Origin: Arundinibacter roseus | GTDB lineage: Bacteria > Bacteroidota > Bacteroidia > Cytophagales > Spirosomataceae | Length of the DNA: 64,000 nt | Assembly: GCF_004348825.1 (NCBI RefSeq) | Contig: NZ_SMJU01000004.1 | Coordinates: forward strand, 264,759-328,758 | Reading direction: 5' to 3' | Shown: positions 51,851 to 61,043 of the stretch, piece after piece | Layout of the letters: each line of letters starts with the position of its first letter | Position numbering within the stretch: position 1 is the stretch's first letter | Notes under the pieces: generated by a model | Told to the model about the DNA's origin: nothing | Databases searched by the model: none | What the model saw: the letters and a program-made list of their open reading frames with translations, nothing else | Program-made: the position numbers and the translations under genes

Positions 51851-52723
51851 ATGAATGAATTGATAAAGAGCAAACAACTTACTAATAGAATTTCGGTGCT
51901 TATTCAGTCCGCCAAAAGTGGCGTATTGCGTACGATCAATACAACGATGCTTCAGTTGTACTGGCAAATAGGTAAAACAATCCAGGAAGAACTCATCAGA
52001 ACCGATAGAGCCGAGTATGGCAAACGAATAGTGACGACAGTGTCGTCAGAATTAGTATCTGCCTATGGCAGAGGATACGGAGATCGAAATCTTTGGCGAA
52101 TCGACAGTATGCTTTTTGAGCGTACCGCTTTAAGCAAAAAAGGAGAAGATACCATTTATAATGATCTTGAAAAATTGAGAAACGAAAAAGAAATGACAGT
52201 TGAACTCTTTTTGAAGGATCCCTATATGCTTGATTTTTTGGGCTTAAACCAGATTTACAACGAACATGAATTAGAAAGTGCAATCTTGGTAGAATTACAA
52301 CAGTTCATTTTAGAATTTGGAAATGATTTTGCCTTTTTGGCACGTCAAAAACGTATTACCATTGACCAGGAGGACTACTATATTGATTTACTTTTCTATC
52401 ACCGAAAACTAAAAAGGTTAGTTGCTATCGAATTAAAATTAGGCAAATTCAAAGCAGAATATAAAGGGCAATTGGAATTATACTTACGTTGGTTAGACAA
52501 ATACGAAAGGCAAGAAGGAGAGAATCAGCCGATTGGTTTGCTATTATGCTCCGAAAAAAGTGACAAAATGATAGAGTTGTTAGAATTAGACAAATCGGGG
52601 ATTCATGTTGCTACCTATCTAACCGAAATGCTTCCAATAGAACAATTCAAGCAAAAACTGCTTCAATCAGTTGTCGTAGCACAACAACAATTAGGCACAA
52701 AAGGTAATGACACAGAAAATTAA
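51851..52723 (+). CDS. DUF1016/PDDEXK nuclease-like protein, internally deleted
   Basis: The 290-residue product matches YhcG/DUF1016 proteins: N-terminal YWQIGKTIQEELI..RAEYGKRIV, then AYGRGYGDRNLWRIDSMLFERTALS (20 residues at the joint: GYGDRNLWRIDSMLFERTAL), and the C-terminal nuclease domain (YYIDLLFYHRKLKRLVAIEL, KLGKFKAEYKGQLELYLRWL). About 55-60 residues normally found between RNLWR and RIDSML, including the SWSH region, are missing while the frame is kept. It therefore looks like an in-frame deletion derivative and may be inactive. It lies inside the ligase cluster. Confidence 0.85.
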   Translation: MNELIKSKQLTNRISVLIQSAKSGVLRTINTTMLQLYWQIGKTIQEELIRTDRAEYGKRIVTTVSSELVSAYGRGYGDRNLWRIDSMLFERTALSKKGEDTIYNDLEKLRNEKEMTVELFLKDPYMLDFLGLNQIYNEHELESAILVELQQFILEFGNDFAFLARQKRITIDQEDYYIDLLFYHRKLKRLVAIELKLGKFKAEYKGQLELYLRWLDKYERQEGENQPIGLLLCSEKSDKMIELLELDKSGIHVATYLTEMLPIEQFKQKLLQSVVVAQQQLGTKGNDTEN

Positions 52724-52758
52724 CAAAGTCCTATTCCCAATTTGCCCGTCAAAATTTT

Positions 52759-53952
52759 ATGCATACATCAGCCCGTGCGGCCTATAATGCCGCTTTTACC
52801 AAAGAATCCTACGAATCTTTATTGGCAGAAATTGACCAGGATTTTCCGGGTCAACTCGACTTCCGACTTGCAGAAAGCCCGGTATTTGTCCCACAACCTC
52901 TCAAAGAAAAATTGGTAGAAGCCTGTGAATCATTCATTGATGTTATTACGAAAGATGATTTCAAACAACTGACCGAACGGGCGATTCCGGAAAATCAACG
53001 CGTGCCTAACGAAAATGCTCATAGCTCTTTTCTGGCAATTGATTTCGCTATCTGCAAAGATGAAACAGGCGATCTTTTTCCACAACTAATTGAACTACAA
53101 GGCTTTCCTTCCATTTTTGGCTATCAGGCCTATCTTTCGGAAAAGTATAAATCTGCGTTCCCTGTTCCCGAAGGTTTCTCATATGCCTTTGGAGTTTCTA
53201 CCTATGAAGAATATGTAGAAGAATTTAGGAAGTTGATTCTGGGAAATGAAAATCTGGAGCAAGTCATTATTTTGGAGATTTTTCCTGAAAAACAAAAAAC
53301 CCGAATCGATTTTGCCGTCACCGAACGTATGCTTGGCATTCAGGCGGTCTGCTATACGAAGTTAATTCGGGAAGGCAGGTCTCTTTTTTATGAGAAAGAC
53401 GGACGGAAAATTCTGGTAAAAAGGATTTACAACCGCCTGATTTTTGATGAGTTGGTTCAATATCCTGAGTTGAAAACGAGCTATACATTTACGGATGAAG
53501 TCGATGTTACCTGGGTTGGTCATCCAAATTGGTTTTTCAGAATTAGTAAATTCACCCTGCCGTTTTTGACAAGCAGGTATGTACCGGAAACAAAATTTTT
53601 GAGTGATTATCAGCAGAACTTCCCCGCTGATTTAGAGAATTATGTAGTAAAACCGCTCTTCTCGTTTGCTGGTTCGGGGGTACAACTGCATGTTACTGAG
53701 CAGGATTTACGGGCAATTTCGGATCCTGAAAATTACATTTTGCAACGCAAGGTAACCTACGAACCAGTAATTGAAGCACCCGACGGCGGCGTAAAGTGTG
53801 AAATCAGAATGTTGTATATTTGGCCCGAATCCCAGGAACGCCCCCGTTTGTTGACGAGTTTGAGTCGGCTGAGCCGTGGCGAAATGATTGGGGTTCGATT
53901 CAACAAAGATTTTACGTGGGTAGGCGGCAGTGCCTGCTTTTACGAATCGTAG
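52759..53952 (+). CDS. Divergent ATP-grasp-like protein
   Basis: The 397-residue product is not confidently assignable. The C-terminal half has ATP-grasp-like signatures: VVKPLFSFAGSGVQLHV (lysine plus small-residue loop), YILQRKVTYEPVIEAPDGGV, KCEIRMLYIW and TSLSRLSRGEMIGVRFN. The N-terminal half (ELIELQGFPSIFGYQAYLS) is unlike common ATP-grasps. It is placed after the nuclease-like gene and 15 bp before the aminotransferase, so operon membership is likely. Its substrate is unknown. Confidence 0.65.
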   Translation: MHTSARAAYNAAFTKESYESLLAEIDQDFPGQLDFRLAESPVFVPQPLKEKLVEACESFIDVITKDDFKQLTERAIPENQRVPNENAHSSFLAIDFAICKDETGDLFPQLIELQGFPSIFGYQAYLSEKYKSAFPVPEGFSYAFGVSTYEEYVEEFRKLILGNENLEQVIILEIFPEKQKTRIDFAVTERMLGIQAVCYTKLIREGRSLFYEKDGRKILVKRIYNRLIFDELVQYPELKTSYTFTDEVDVTWVGHPNWFFRISKFTLPFLTSRYVPETKFLSDYQQNFPADLENYVVKPLFSFAGSGVQLHVTEQDLRAISDPENYILQRKVTYEPVIEAPDGGVKCEIRMLYIWPESQERPRLLTSLSRLSRGEMIGVRFNKDFTWVGGSACFYES

Positions 53953-53967
53953 CCATTCTTTTTCGGT

Positions 53968-55176
53968 ATGCATATTAGTCATCGACAACTTTTTTTTAAC
54001 CATATTGCCCAAACATCAGACTTCCCCCTCGCGCTCGAAATCGAACGGGCCGAAGGGGTTTATCTTTTTGATACCGGCGGCAAAAAATATTTTGACCTCA
54101 TTTCGGGTATAGCTGTCAGCAACGTCGGTCATCGTCATCCAAAAGTACTGGCAGCCATTCAGGATCAGCTGGACAAATACCTTCACCTCATGGTGTATGG
54201 CGAATACGTGCAAAGTCCACAGGTACAATTGGCTCAGGCGTTGGCCAAAACCCTCGAATTTTCGTGTAGCCTTCCGTCTCCCTTTGGGCAAATTGATCAC
54301 GTCTATTTTACCAATTCGGGCACCGAAGCCGTGGAGGGTGCTATGAAACTCGCCAAACGGTTTACCAGGCGCTCAGAAATAATTTCCTGTTTTCAGGCAT
54401 ACCACGGCGCCACGCAGGGAGCTTTATCTCTTTCGGGAGAAGAATTTTTTAAACGAAACTTCCGGCCCCTACTTTCCGGCATTAGGCACATTCGTCATGG
54501 GCAACTGGTTGATTTAGAAAAAATTACATGCAGAACCGCAGCCGTGGTCATTGAGGTAATCGGTGGTGAAGCAGGAGTGCGCATTCCGGCAGAAGGGTAT
54601 TTCAAAGCCCTGCGTCAGCGCTGCTCGGAAACTGGAACTTTGTTAATTTTTGATGAAATTCAAACCGGCTTTGGCCGCACCGGAACCTTTTGGGCTTTTG
54701 AATCTGCGGATGTATATCCTGATATACTTCTAACTGCCAAGGGTATGGGCGGCGGCATGCCGCTTGGGGCATTTATGGCTTCCTCTCAGGTCATGAGTGT
54801 TTTAAAAGAAAATCCGGTATTGGGTCATATCACAACTTTTGGCGGGCATCCGGTGTGCTGCGCAGCTTCGTTGGCGACGCTTACCATTCTTATCAACGAA
54901 TCGCTCCCTGAAAAAGCAACTGCCAAAGGTGAGTTGATAAAATCTCTTTTGGTACATCCCAAAATTCACGAAGTACGCGGAAAAGGGCTGATGCTTGCTG
55001 CTGAAATGGACTCTTTTGCCGTGTTGAAACCGGCAATTGATCGCTGCATACAGGCGGGCGTTATCACCGATTGGTTTTTGTTTTGCGATAATTCCATGCG
55101 CCTTGCTCCTCCACTCACGATTTCTGAAAGCGAAATTCGGGAAGCAGTTTCCCTTTTACTCTCCGCTCTTGACTAA
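53968..55176 (+). CDS. Class III PLP-dependent aminotransferase
   Basis: The 402-residue product has the acetylornithine/aspartate aminotransferase family features: YLFDTGGKKYFDLISGIAV, FTNSGTEAVEGAMKLAKRF, LIFDEIQTGFGRTGTFWAFE, and the PLP-binding Lys in LLTAKGMGGGMPLGA (about residue 255). It moves an amino group to an aldehyde or 2-oxo/omega-oxo acid. Its placement next to the ATP-grasp-like gene suggests it prepares an amine or amino acid for ligation, but it could equally be a separate metabolic enzyme. Confidence 0.88.
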   Translation: MHISHRQLFFNHIAQTSDFPLALEIERAEGVYLFDTGGKKYFDLISGIAVSNVGHRHPKVLAAIQDQLDKYLHLMVYGEYVQSPQVQLAQALAKTLEFSCSLPSPFGQIDHVYFTNSGTEAVEGAMKLAKRFTRRSEIISCFQAYHGATQGALSLSGEEFFKRNFRPLLSGIRHIRHGQLVDLEKITCRTAAVVIEVIGGEAGVRIPAEGYFKALRQRCSETGTLLIFDEIQTGFGRTGTFWAFESADVYPDILLTAKGMGGGMPLGAFMASSQVMSVLKENPVLGHITTFGGHPVCCAASLATLTILINESLPEKATAKGELIKSLLVHPKIHEVRGKGLMLAAEMDSFAVLKPAIDRCIQAGVITDWFLFCDNSMRLAPPLTISESEIREAVSLLLSALD

Positions 55177-55194
55177 CTTTCCCTGACCCAAACC

Positions 55195-56856
55195 ATGCAA
55201 AAAACTACAATTCTGTCATTCGTTGGCCTTTTGGCGGTATATCTTATTGGTGCCTGGGCCATTCCTGTTATGGACATCGACGCTGCCCAATATGCAAGCA
55301 TTGGCCGGGAAATGGCCCAAAACAACAATTTTCTTCAAGTACAACACCGAGGAATTGATTACTACCTTGATAAACCTCCGCTTTTGTTCTGGCTTTCGGC
55401 GCTGATGTTCAAACTTCTGGGTTTTTCTCATTTTGTATATCGAATTCTCCCGATCCTGTCTACGCTCCTTGGAATCTATGCCGTTTACAGATTCAGTAAA
55501 TTGTATTATTCCCACCACACGAGTCTTGCAGCTGCGCTGATTATGGGGAGCTGTCAGGCTTTTTTTCTGATGAATCATGACGTGCGGACGGATACTTTGC
55601 TTACCAATGCGGTTATGCTTGCGATTTGGCAATTGGCGGAGTTTCGTAAAATAGGCGGTTGGCGATTTCTCGTAGGCGGTTTTTTCTGGATTGGTATTGC
55701 GATGCTAGCGAAAGGACCAATTGGCCTGATTGTTCCAGGCGCAGCGCTTTTTATTGATATAGTGTTAAAAAGAGACTGGAAAAATATTTTTCGCTGGGAA
55801 TGGCTCCTGGGAATCCTCGTAACCGGACTTGTTCTACTACCCTATTGTGTAGGTCTATACCAACAGTATGGCAGTGAAGGAATCTATTTCTTTTTCTGGA
55901 AGCAGAGTTTTGGACGCATTACGGGTGAAAATAGCTGGGACAACAATGCCCCGCTCTGGTTTCAGGCGCAGAACTTCCTTTGGAGCTTTTTACCGTGGGT
56001 TTTGGTTTTTATCGCGGCGCTTTTTTCATCTTTTAAACTCCTTATCAAACAGAAATTTCTACTCAGCAACTCACAGGAAGCAATGTCTTTGGGCGGGTTC
56101 CTGCTTCCATTTCTTGCGCTGTCAACCTCACACTATCAGCTGCCACACTACACATTTGTGGTTTTTCCGCTTGCTGCCGTTCTTACCGCCCGCTTCCTGA
56201 ATGAACTTGTAGCTCAGCCCGAAACCAAATCTTTTTTATGGACAAAATATGCGCTAATGTTTACAGCCACGGTTATGGGGCTAATCGTTTTGCTGCTCAG
56301 TGTTTGGGCATTTCCGTTGACACAGTTTTTGATATTACTCCCGGCAATTGCGTTGTTAATTTTTGTTGTCTTTCTTTTTCTGGAAAAACAGCCTGCATTT
56401 TCACAACTGGTTTTGGCTCCTTTTTGGGCAGCTTTGGCCTGTAATTTTGTAATGAATTCGCATATTTATCCTACCCTACTCACCTATCAAACGGGCTCAG
56501 TTTTGGGAATGGAACTTGCTCAAAAGCCGGATTTTCCTTTACAGAACTTTTACATGCTCGACCTTGATCCGCGAGGTGATTATTTTCTTTTTCCGCACGC
56601 ACTTGATTTTTACACCGCTCGAAACACGCCTATTTTTACTGATACTCAGGAGATTTCCGAAGTAAAATCAACGAAAGATTCGGTTTGGGTGTATACTGAT
56701 CAAAAAGGCTTAACTGCTTTAAAAACAACACCGTATAGAATTGAAACCATAAAAACGTATCAAAAATACCACGTAACGCTCTTGACTTTACCTTTCCTCA
56801 ATCCAGAATTGAGGAATACCCGGACGCGGGAAGTTTTTTTACTCAAAGTCTATTGA
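55195..56856 (+). CDS. Membrane glycosyltransferase, GT39/ArnT-like
   Basis: This 553-residue inner-membrane protein has about 10-12 TM helices. The N-terminal motif MDIDAAQYASIGREMAQNNN carries the Asp/Glu pair expected for the GT39/ArnT/PMT superfamily; a HHTSLAAALIMG segment and DKPPLLFWLSALMFKLLGFS follow. It transfers a sugar from a polyprenyl-linked donor to a lipid or protein in the periplasm. It is 18 bp downstream of the aminotransferase and could be cotranscribed by chance. Confidence 0.85.
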   Translation: MQKTTILSFVGLLAVYLIGAWAIPVMDIDAAQYASIGREMAQNNNFLQVQHRGIDYYLDKPPLLFWLSALMFKLLGFSHFVYRILPILSTLLGIYAVYRFSKLYYSHHTSLAAALIMGSCQAFFLMNHDVRTDTLLTNAVMLAIWQLAEFRKIGGWRFLVGGFFWIGIAMLAKGPIGLIVPGAALFIDIVLKRDWKNIFRWEWLLGILVTGLVLLPYCVGLYQQYGSEGIYFFFWKQSFGRITGENSWDNNAPLWFQAQNFLWSFLPWVLVFIAALFSSFKLLIKQKFLLSNSQEAMSLGGFLLPFLALSTSHYQLPHYTFVVFPLAAVLTARFLNELVAQPETKSFLWTKYALMFTATVMGLIVLLLSVWAFPLTQFLILLPAIALLIFVVFLFLEKQPAFSQLVLAPFWAALACNFVMNSHIYPTLLTYQTGSVLGMELAQKPDFPLQNFYMLDLDPRGDYFLFPHALDFYTARNTPIFTDTQEISEVKSTKDSVWVYTDQKGLTALKTTPYRIETIKTYQKYHVTLLTLPFLNPELRNTRTREVFLLKVY

Positions 56857-56875
56857 AAAAGAATTTTTTACACAC

Positions 56876-56907
56876 AAAAAAAGGGAACCTTGCAGTTCCC
56901 TTTTTTT
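56876..56907. terminator. Bidirectional terminator between the glycosyltransferase and thioredoxin
   Basis: Arms AAAAAAAGGGAAC and GTTCCCTTTTTTT with a short loop; T run on both strands. Confidence 0.88.
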
Positions 56908-56936
56908 GATTTCATCAGTATCTATTTCTTCGATGA

Positions 56937-57260
56937 TTAGCCGATTTGCTCATTCAATTTCTGTTCGAGAACAGACTTGGGCACCGCGCCAACCACTTTA
57001 TCAACCAATTGTCCACCTTTAAAGATCATCAGAGTTGGAATGCTGCGGATACCGAATCTTGCCGGAATCTGAGCGTTTACATCCACATCCATTTTTGCGA
57101 TGACCGCTTTGCCTTCATATTCGCCGGCGAGCTGCTCCACAACAGGACCGATCATCTTACAGGGGCCACACCATTCGGCCCAAAAATCTACCAATACGGG
57201 TTTATCTCCCTGAATAAGTTCCTCAAAACTGTTGTCAGTAACTTCGAGTGCTTTTGCCAT
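56937..57260 (-). CDS. trxA: Thioredoxin
   Basis: The 107-residue product has the active site WAEWCGPCKMIGP and the cis-Pro in GIRSIPTLMIFKGG. It is a cytoplasmic disulfide reductase. ATG 57260 (MAKALEV) gives exact family length; a longer frame to 57341 has no thioredoxin similarity. It lies 84 bp downstream of dnaE in the same orientation. Confidence 0.95.
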   Translation of the reverse strand: MAKALEVTDNSFEELIQGDKPVLVDFWAEWCGPCKMIGPVVEQLAGEYEGKAVIAKMDVDVNAQIPARFGIRSIPTLMIFKGGQLVDKVVGAVPKSVLEQKLNEQIG

Positions 57261-57344
57261 GATTCTAAATAATAAAATGTTGTATGTTTTGATAGATAAA
57301 GCCAAATTCCTGCGCAAAAGTTCCGGTATCTGTCTGTGCATATT

Positions 57345-60300
57345 TTAGTTGAGCCAAAACTCTACTCCATTCAATATTTTCAACCGGTCAAACAGTTCGT
57401 TGGAAGCCTCAACCCGAAACAAACGCGAAAGCAGCTGAACTTCTACCTGAGATTCCGGGTCAACGACCATGAGCGTCAGCGCACATTTGCCAGGATAATC
57501 TTTCACGGTATTGTGTAAACTCGTCACGAATTTCTGATCAATTGTTGCCAATGAACACCGCATTTTTACCTGACTACACATTTTTTCACGGATCTCTGTA
57601 AGTAACTGAATGTTCAGAATTTTAAATTCAAACTGATCTTCATTATAGTAGCGACTTTGAACTTTACCTTTGATATACAAGAAATTACCAACCTGAATAT
57701 AATTTTTCATCCGAATCATATCGTCGCCGCCAAGTAGCATTTCGAGCGAACCACGGTAATCTTCCATTTTGAAAATCATAAACGGACTACCTTTCTTGGA
57801 CGTCCGCTCCTGCACGCTTGTGACGATGCCCGCCACCGTAATTTCTTTTCCAAGGAATATCGGTTGTGTGCCTTCCTCCGGAACTTCGAGTACCTTATCA
57901 AGCGTACAAGTACAAAAGTTGTCCAATTCGAGTCGAAAGGTATCCAACGGATGTCCCGAGATATAAAAACCTACCACATCCTGCTCGAAACGTAATTTTT
58001 GCAAATCGTTCCAGGGTTCAATGTTCGGTGTTTTTGGTTTGGCCATTAGCGAATCATTCCCACCAAAATCGCCAAACAACGAGGATTGACTTGATGCCTG
58101 TTCGGCATGATAATTATTGGCAAACTTGATGAGTTTTTCGATGAAGTTATTATTCTCACCCGCCTCATGCTCAAAGTATTGCGCACGATGAATGTCTTCA
58201 AAGCAATCAAACCCGCCGGCATAGGCAAGGCTTTCAATCGTTTTTTTATTGACCGTTCTTAAATTTACCCGGGTAATAAAATCGAAAATATCGGTGAAAG
58301 GTCCTTTGTCATTACGTTCGGTGATGATAGACTCTACGGCCGCATCGCCGGTACCTTTGATGGCGGCTAGTCCAAACCGTATTTCTCCGCGCTTATTTAC
58401 GTTAAATTGTCGGTCCGATTCATTAATATCCGGGCCAAGAACCGGTATGCCGATGCTTTTACACTCCTCCAAAAAGAACGTTATCTTTTCAATATTCCCC
58501 AGCGAACTCGTCAAAACCGCTGACATATATTCCGCCTTGTAGTGCGTTTTGAGGTAAGCCGTCTGATAAGCGACAAAAGCGTAGCAAGTGGAGTGCGATT
58601 TGTTAAACGCATAGGAAGCAAAAGCCTCCCAGTCAGTCCAGATTTTTTCCAGCTTTTTGGCATCCAAATTCCGTTCCGTTCCTCCCTTCATGAAATCGCC
58701 CTTCAATTTATTGAGCGTTTCAATCTGTTTTTTACCCATCGCCTTCCGCAGCGTATCGGCCTGTCCTTTGGTAAAACCGGCCAATTTTTGGGAAAGCAAC
58801 ATCACCTGCTCCTGATACACCGTAATGCCGTAGGTGTCGCCCAGGTACTCTTCCAGCTCGGGTAAGTCGTAGATAATTTCTTCGTGACCGTGTTTACGAC
58901 GAATAAAGTTCGGAATATAGGCTAACGGCCCCGGCCGATAGAGGGCGTTCATGGCAATCAAATCCTCAAATCGGTCAGGAATCAGGTCGCGCATGTATTT
59001 TTTCATGCCGTCCGATTCAAACTGAAAAATCGCATTTGTTTCGCCGCGCTGAAAGAGTTCGTACACTTTCGGATCGTCGAGTGGAATGGAATCTATATCA
59101 ATGACCGTCCCGTGATTTTGCTTAATCAGACGTAGCGCTTCCTTAATAATCGTCAGGTTTCGCAGGCCCAAAAAGTCCATTTTGATTACGCCCGCATCTT
59201 CAATGACTTTCCCCTGATACTGCGTGATCAGAAACTCAGATTCTTTGGAAGTACTCACCGGAATAATTTCCGTCAGATCGCTTGGCGCAATGATGATTCC
59301 CGCCGCATGTATACCCGTATTCCGGACGGTACCTTCGAGCCGCTGAGCCTCTTGCAACACCTTGGCCGACAAATCATTACCTTTGGCCAAAGCGCGCATT
59401 TTCTTTACATTGTCGAGCTCTTCGGGAGAAATTCCCTCTTTTTTTAATAAACTACCCTCTCCTTCCAGCGGCGCCGTAAAGATTCGGTTGAGCGTCATGC
59501 TGTATGAAGGTTTATCGGGCACCAATTTGGCCAGTGCATTAGCTTCTGCCAAAGGCAAATCCATTACCCGTGCCACGTCTTTTATAGACGATTTGGCGGC
59601 CATTGTACCATAGGTAACAATCTGCGCAACCTGATTATAGCCGTATTTCTTTACAACATAATCAATCACTTTTTGACGGCCTTCGTCATCAAAATCGGTA
59701 TCAATATCAGGCAGTGAAATCCGGTCAGGATTCAGGAATCGCTCAAACAGCAAATCGTATTTAATGGGATCAATGTTTGTAATTCCCGTGCAGTAAGCAA
59801 CCACCGAACCGGCCGCTGACCCACGGCCCGGCCCGATAAAAACGCCCATTTCGCGACCCGCTTCAATAAAATCAGCAACAATCAAAAAATAACCGGGAAA
59901 GCCCATGCTGCGGATTGTCTGCAATTCAAAGTTCAGTCGCTCTTCTATTTCAGCGGTAATGCTCCCGTATTTTTTGTGTGCACCCACAAATGTCAGGTGT
60001 TTGAGGTATTCCCACTGATTCAGAACGTCCGCAGTAAGTTCTTTTTTCCCCGACATTTCCGACAATGTATGCGTTTTAAACTCCTCTGGAATGGGAAAAT
60101 TGGGAAGTAAAATATCTTTTTTCAGTTCCAGATTTTTGATTTTATCAACTATCTCGTTGGTATTGTCCAATGCCTCGGGCAGGTCATTGAACAACTGCAT
60201 CATTTCTCCGGTACTTTTGAAATAAAACTGATCGCTGTAAAACGCGAAACGCGAACCTTTGGGGATCCCATTTTCGTCATCAAATTCTTTGGCCGATGGC

Positions 60301-60995
60301 GTGCTTTGTTTATCGCCCGTGTTGATACACAGCAAAATATCGTGCGCATTCCAATCATCGCGATCGACATAGTGCGAATCATTGGAGGCAATGATTTTCA
60401 CATTGTATTTGCGGGCAAAGCGAACAAGCACCTCATTGACAACATGTTGCTCCCGCATGTCGTGGCGTTGCAGTTCAACATAATAATCTTCCCCAAACAA
60501 ATCCAGCCACCACTTAAATTCCTTTTCAGCTTCCGCTTCGCCGTGTCGCAGAATGGCTTTTGGCACCGAAGCACCAATGCAGCAGGTTGTGGCGATGATT
60601 CCTTTATGATATTTTAGAATCAACTCTTTGTCAATTCTCGGATACTTGCCGTAAAGCCCCTCTATAAATCCCAGTGAACACAATTTTACCAGATTTTTAT
60701 ACCCGATTTCGTCCTTAGCCAGCAGTAATTGATGAAAGCGAACGTCTTTTTTCTCTTTGGTAAACTGCCGCTTGTGGCGATCTTCTACTACATAAAACTC
60801 ACAGCCAACAATTGGTTTTACGCCTTGCTTGTTGCCTTCTGCCACAAATTCAAACACGCCAAACATATTTCCGTGGTCCGTAATGGCCACCGCAGGCATA
60901 TGATCAGCTTTGGCTTTCTTGAAAAGTTTCTTGATATCGGCGGCTCCGTCAAGCAGCGAAAATTGGGTATGACAGTGTAAATGAGAGAATTGCAT
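57345..60995 (-). CDS. dnaE: DNA polymerase III alpha subunit
   Basis: The 1216-residue replicative polymerase has an N-terminal PHP domain (HLHCHTQFSLLDGAADI). The palm region carries the catalytic Asp motif LPDIDTDFDDEGRQ (about residues 425-435) and NKSHSTCYAFVAYQTAYLK. A helix-hairpin-helix follows, then a C-terminal OB fold (FLGKEITVAGIVTSVQERTS). It is the main chromosomal polymerase subunit. Adjacent to thioredoxin, as in several Bacteroidota. Confidence 0.97.
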   Translation of the reverse strand: MQFSHLHCHTQFSLLDGAADIKKLFKKAKADHMPAVAITDHGNMFGVFEFVAEGNKQGVKPIVGCEFYVVEDRHKRQFTKEKKDVRFHQLLLAKDEIGYKNLVKLCSLGFIEGLYGKYPRIDKELILKYHKGIIATTCCIGASVPKAILRHGEAEAEKEFKWWLDLFGEDYYVELQRHDMREQHVVNEVLVRFARKYNVKIIASNDSHYVDRDDWNAHDILLCINTGDKQSTPSAKEFDDENGIPKGSRFAFYSDQFYFKSTGEMMQLFNDLPEALDNTNEIVDKIKNLELKKDILLPNFPIPEEFKTHTLSEMSGKKELTADVLNQWEYLKHLTFVGAHKKYGSITAEIEERLNFELQTIRSMGFPGYFLIVADFIEAGREMGVFIGPGRGSAAGSVVAYCTGITNIDPIKYDLLFERFLNPDRISLPDIDTDFDDEGRQKVIDYVVKKYGYNQVAQIVTYGTMAAKSSIKDVARVMDLPLAEANALAKLVPDKPSYSMTLNRIFTAPLEGEGSLLKKEGISPEELDNVKKMRALAKGNDLSAKVLQEAQRLEGTVRNTGIHAAGIIIAPSDLTEIIPVSTSKESEFLITQYQGKVIEDAGVIKMDFLGLRNLTIIKEALRLIKQNHGTVIDIDSIPLDDPKVYELFQRGETNAIFQFESDGMKKYMRDLIPDRFEDLIAMNALYRPGPLAYIPNFIRRKHGHEEIIYDLPELEEYLGDTYGITVYQEQVMLLSQKLAGFTKGQADTLRKAMGKKQIETLNKLKGDFMKGGTERNLDAKKLEKIWTDWEAFASYAFNKSHSTCYAFVAYQTAYLKTHYKAEYMSAVLTSSLGNIEKITFFLEECKSIGIPVLGPDINESDRQFNVNKRGEIRFGLAAIKGTGDAAVESIITERNDKGPFTDIFDFITRVNLRTVNKKTIESLAYAGGFDCFEDIHRAQYFEHEAGENNNFIEKLIKFANNYHAEQASSQSSLFGDFGGNDSLMAKPKTPNIEPWNDLQKLRFEQDVVGFYISGHPLDTFRLELDNFCTCTLDKVLEVPEEGTQPIFLGKEITVAGIVTSVQERTSKKGSPFMIFKMEDYRGSLEMLLGGDDMIRMKNYIQVGNFLYIKGKVQSRYYNEDQFEFKILNIQLLTEIREKMCSQVKMRCSLATIDQKFVTSLHNTVKDYPGKCALTLMVVDPESQVEVQLLSRLFRVEASNELFDRLKILNGVEFWLN

Positions 60996-61043
60996 GAATT
61001 TTTTCTTAACAATATTTGAAAAAGTGGAGATTCTGAATGACTA

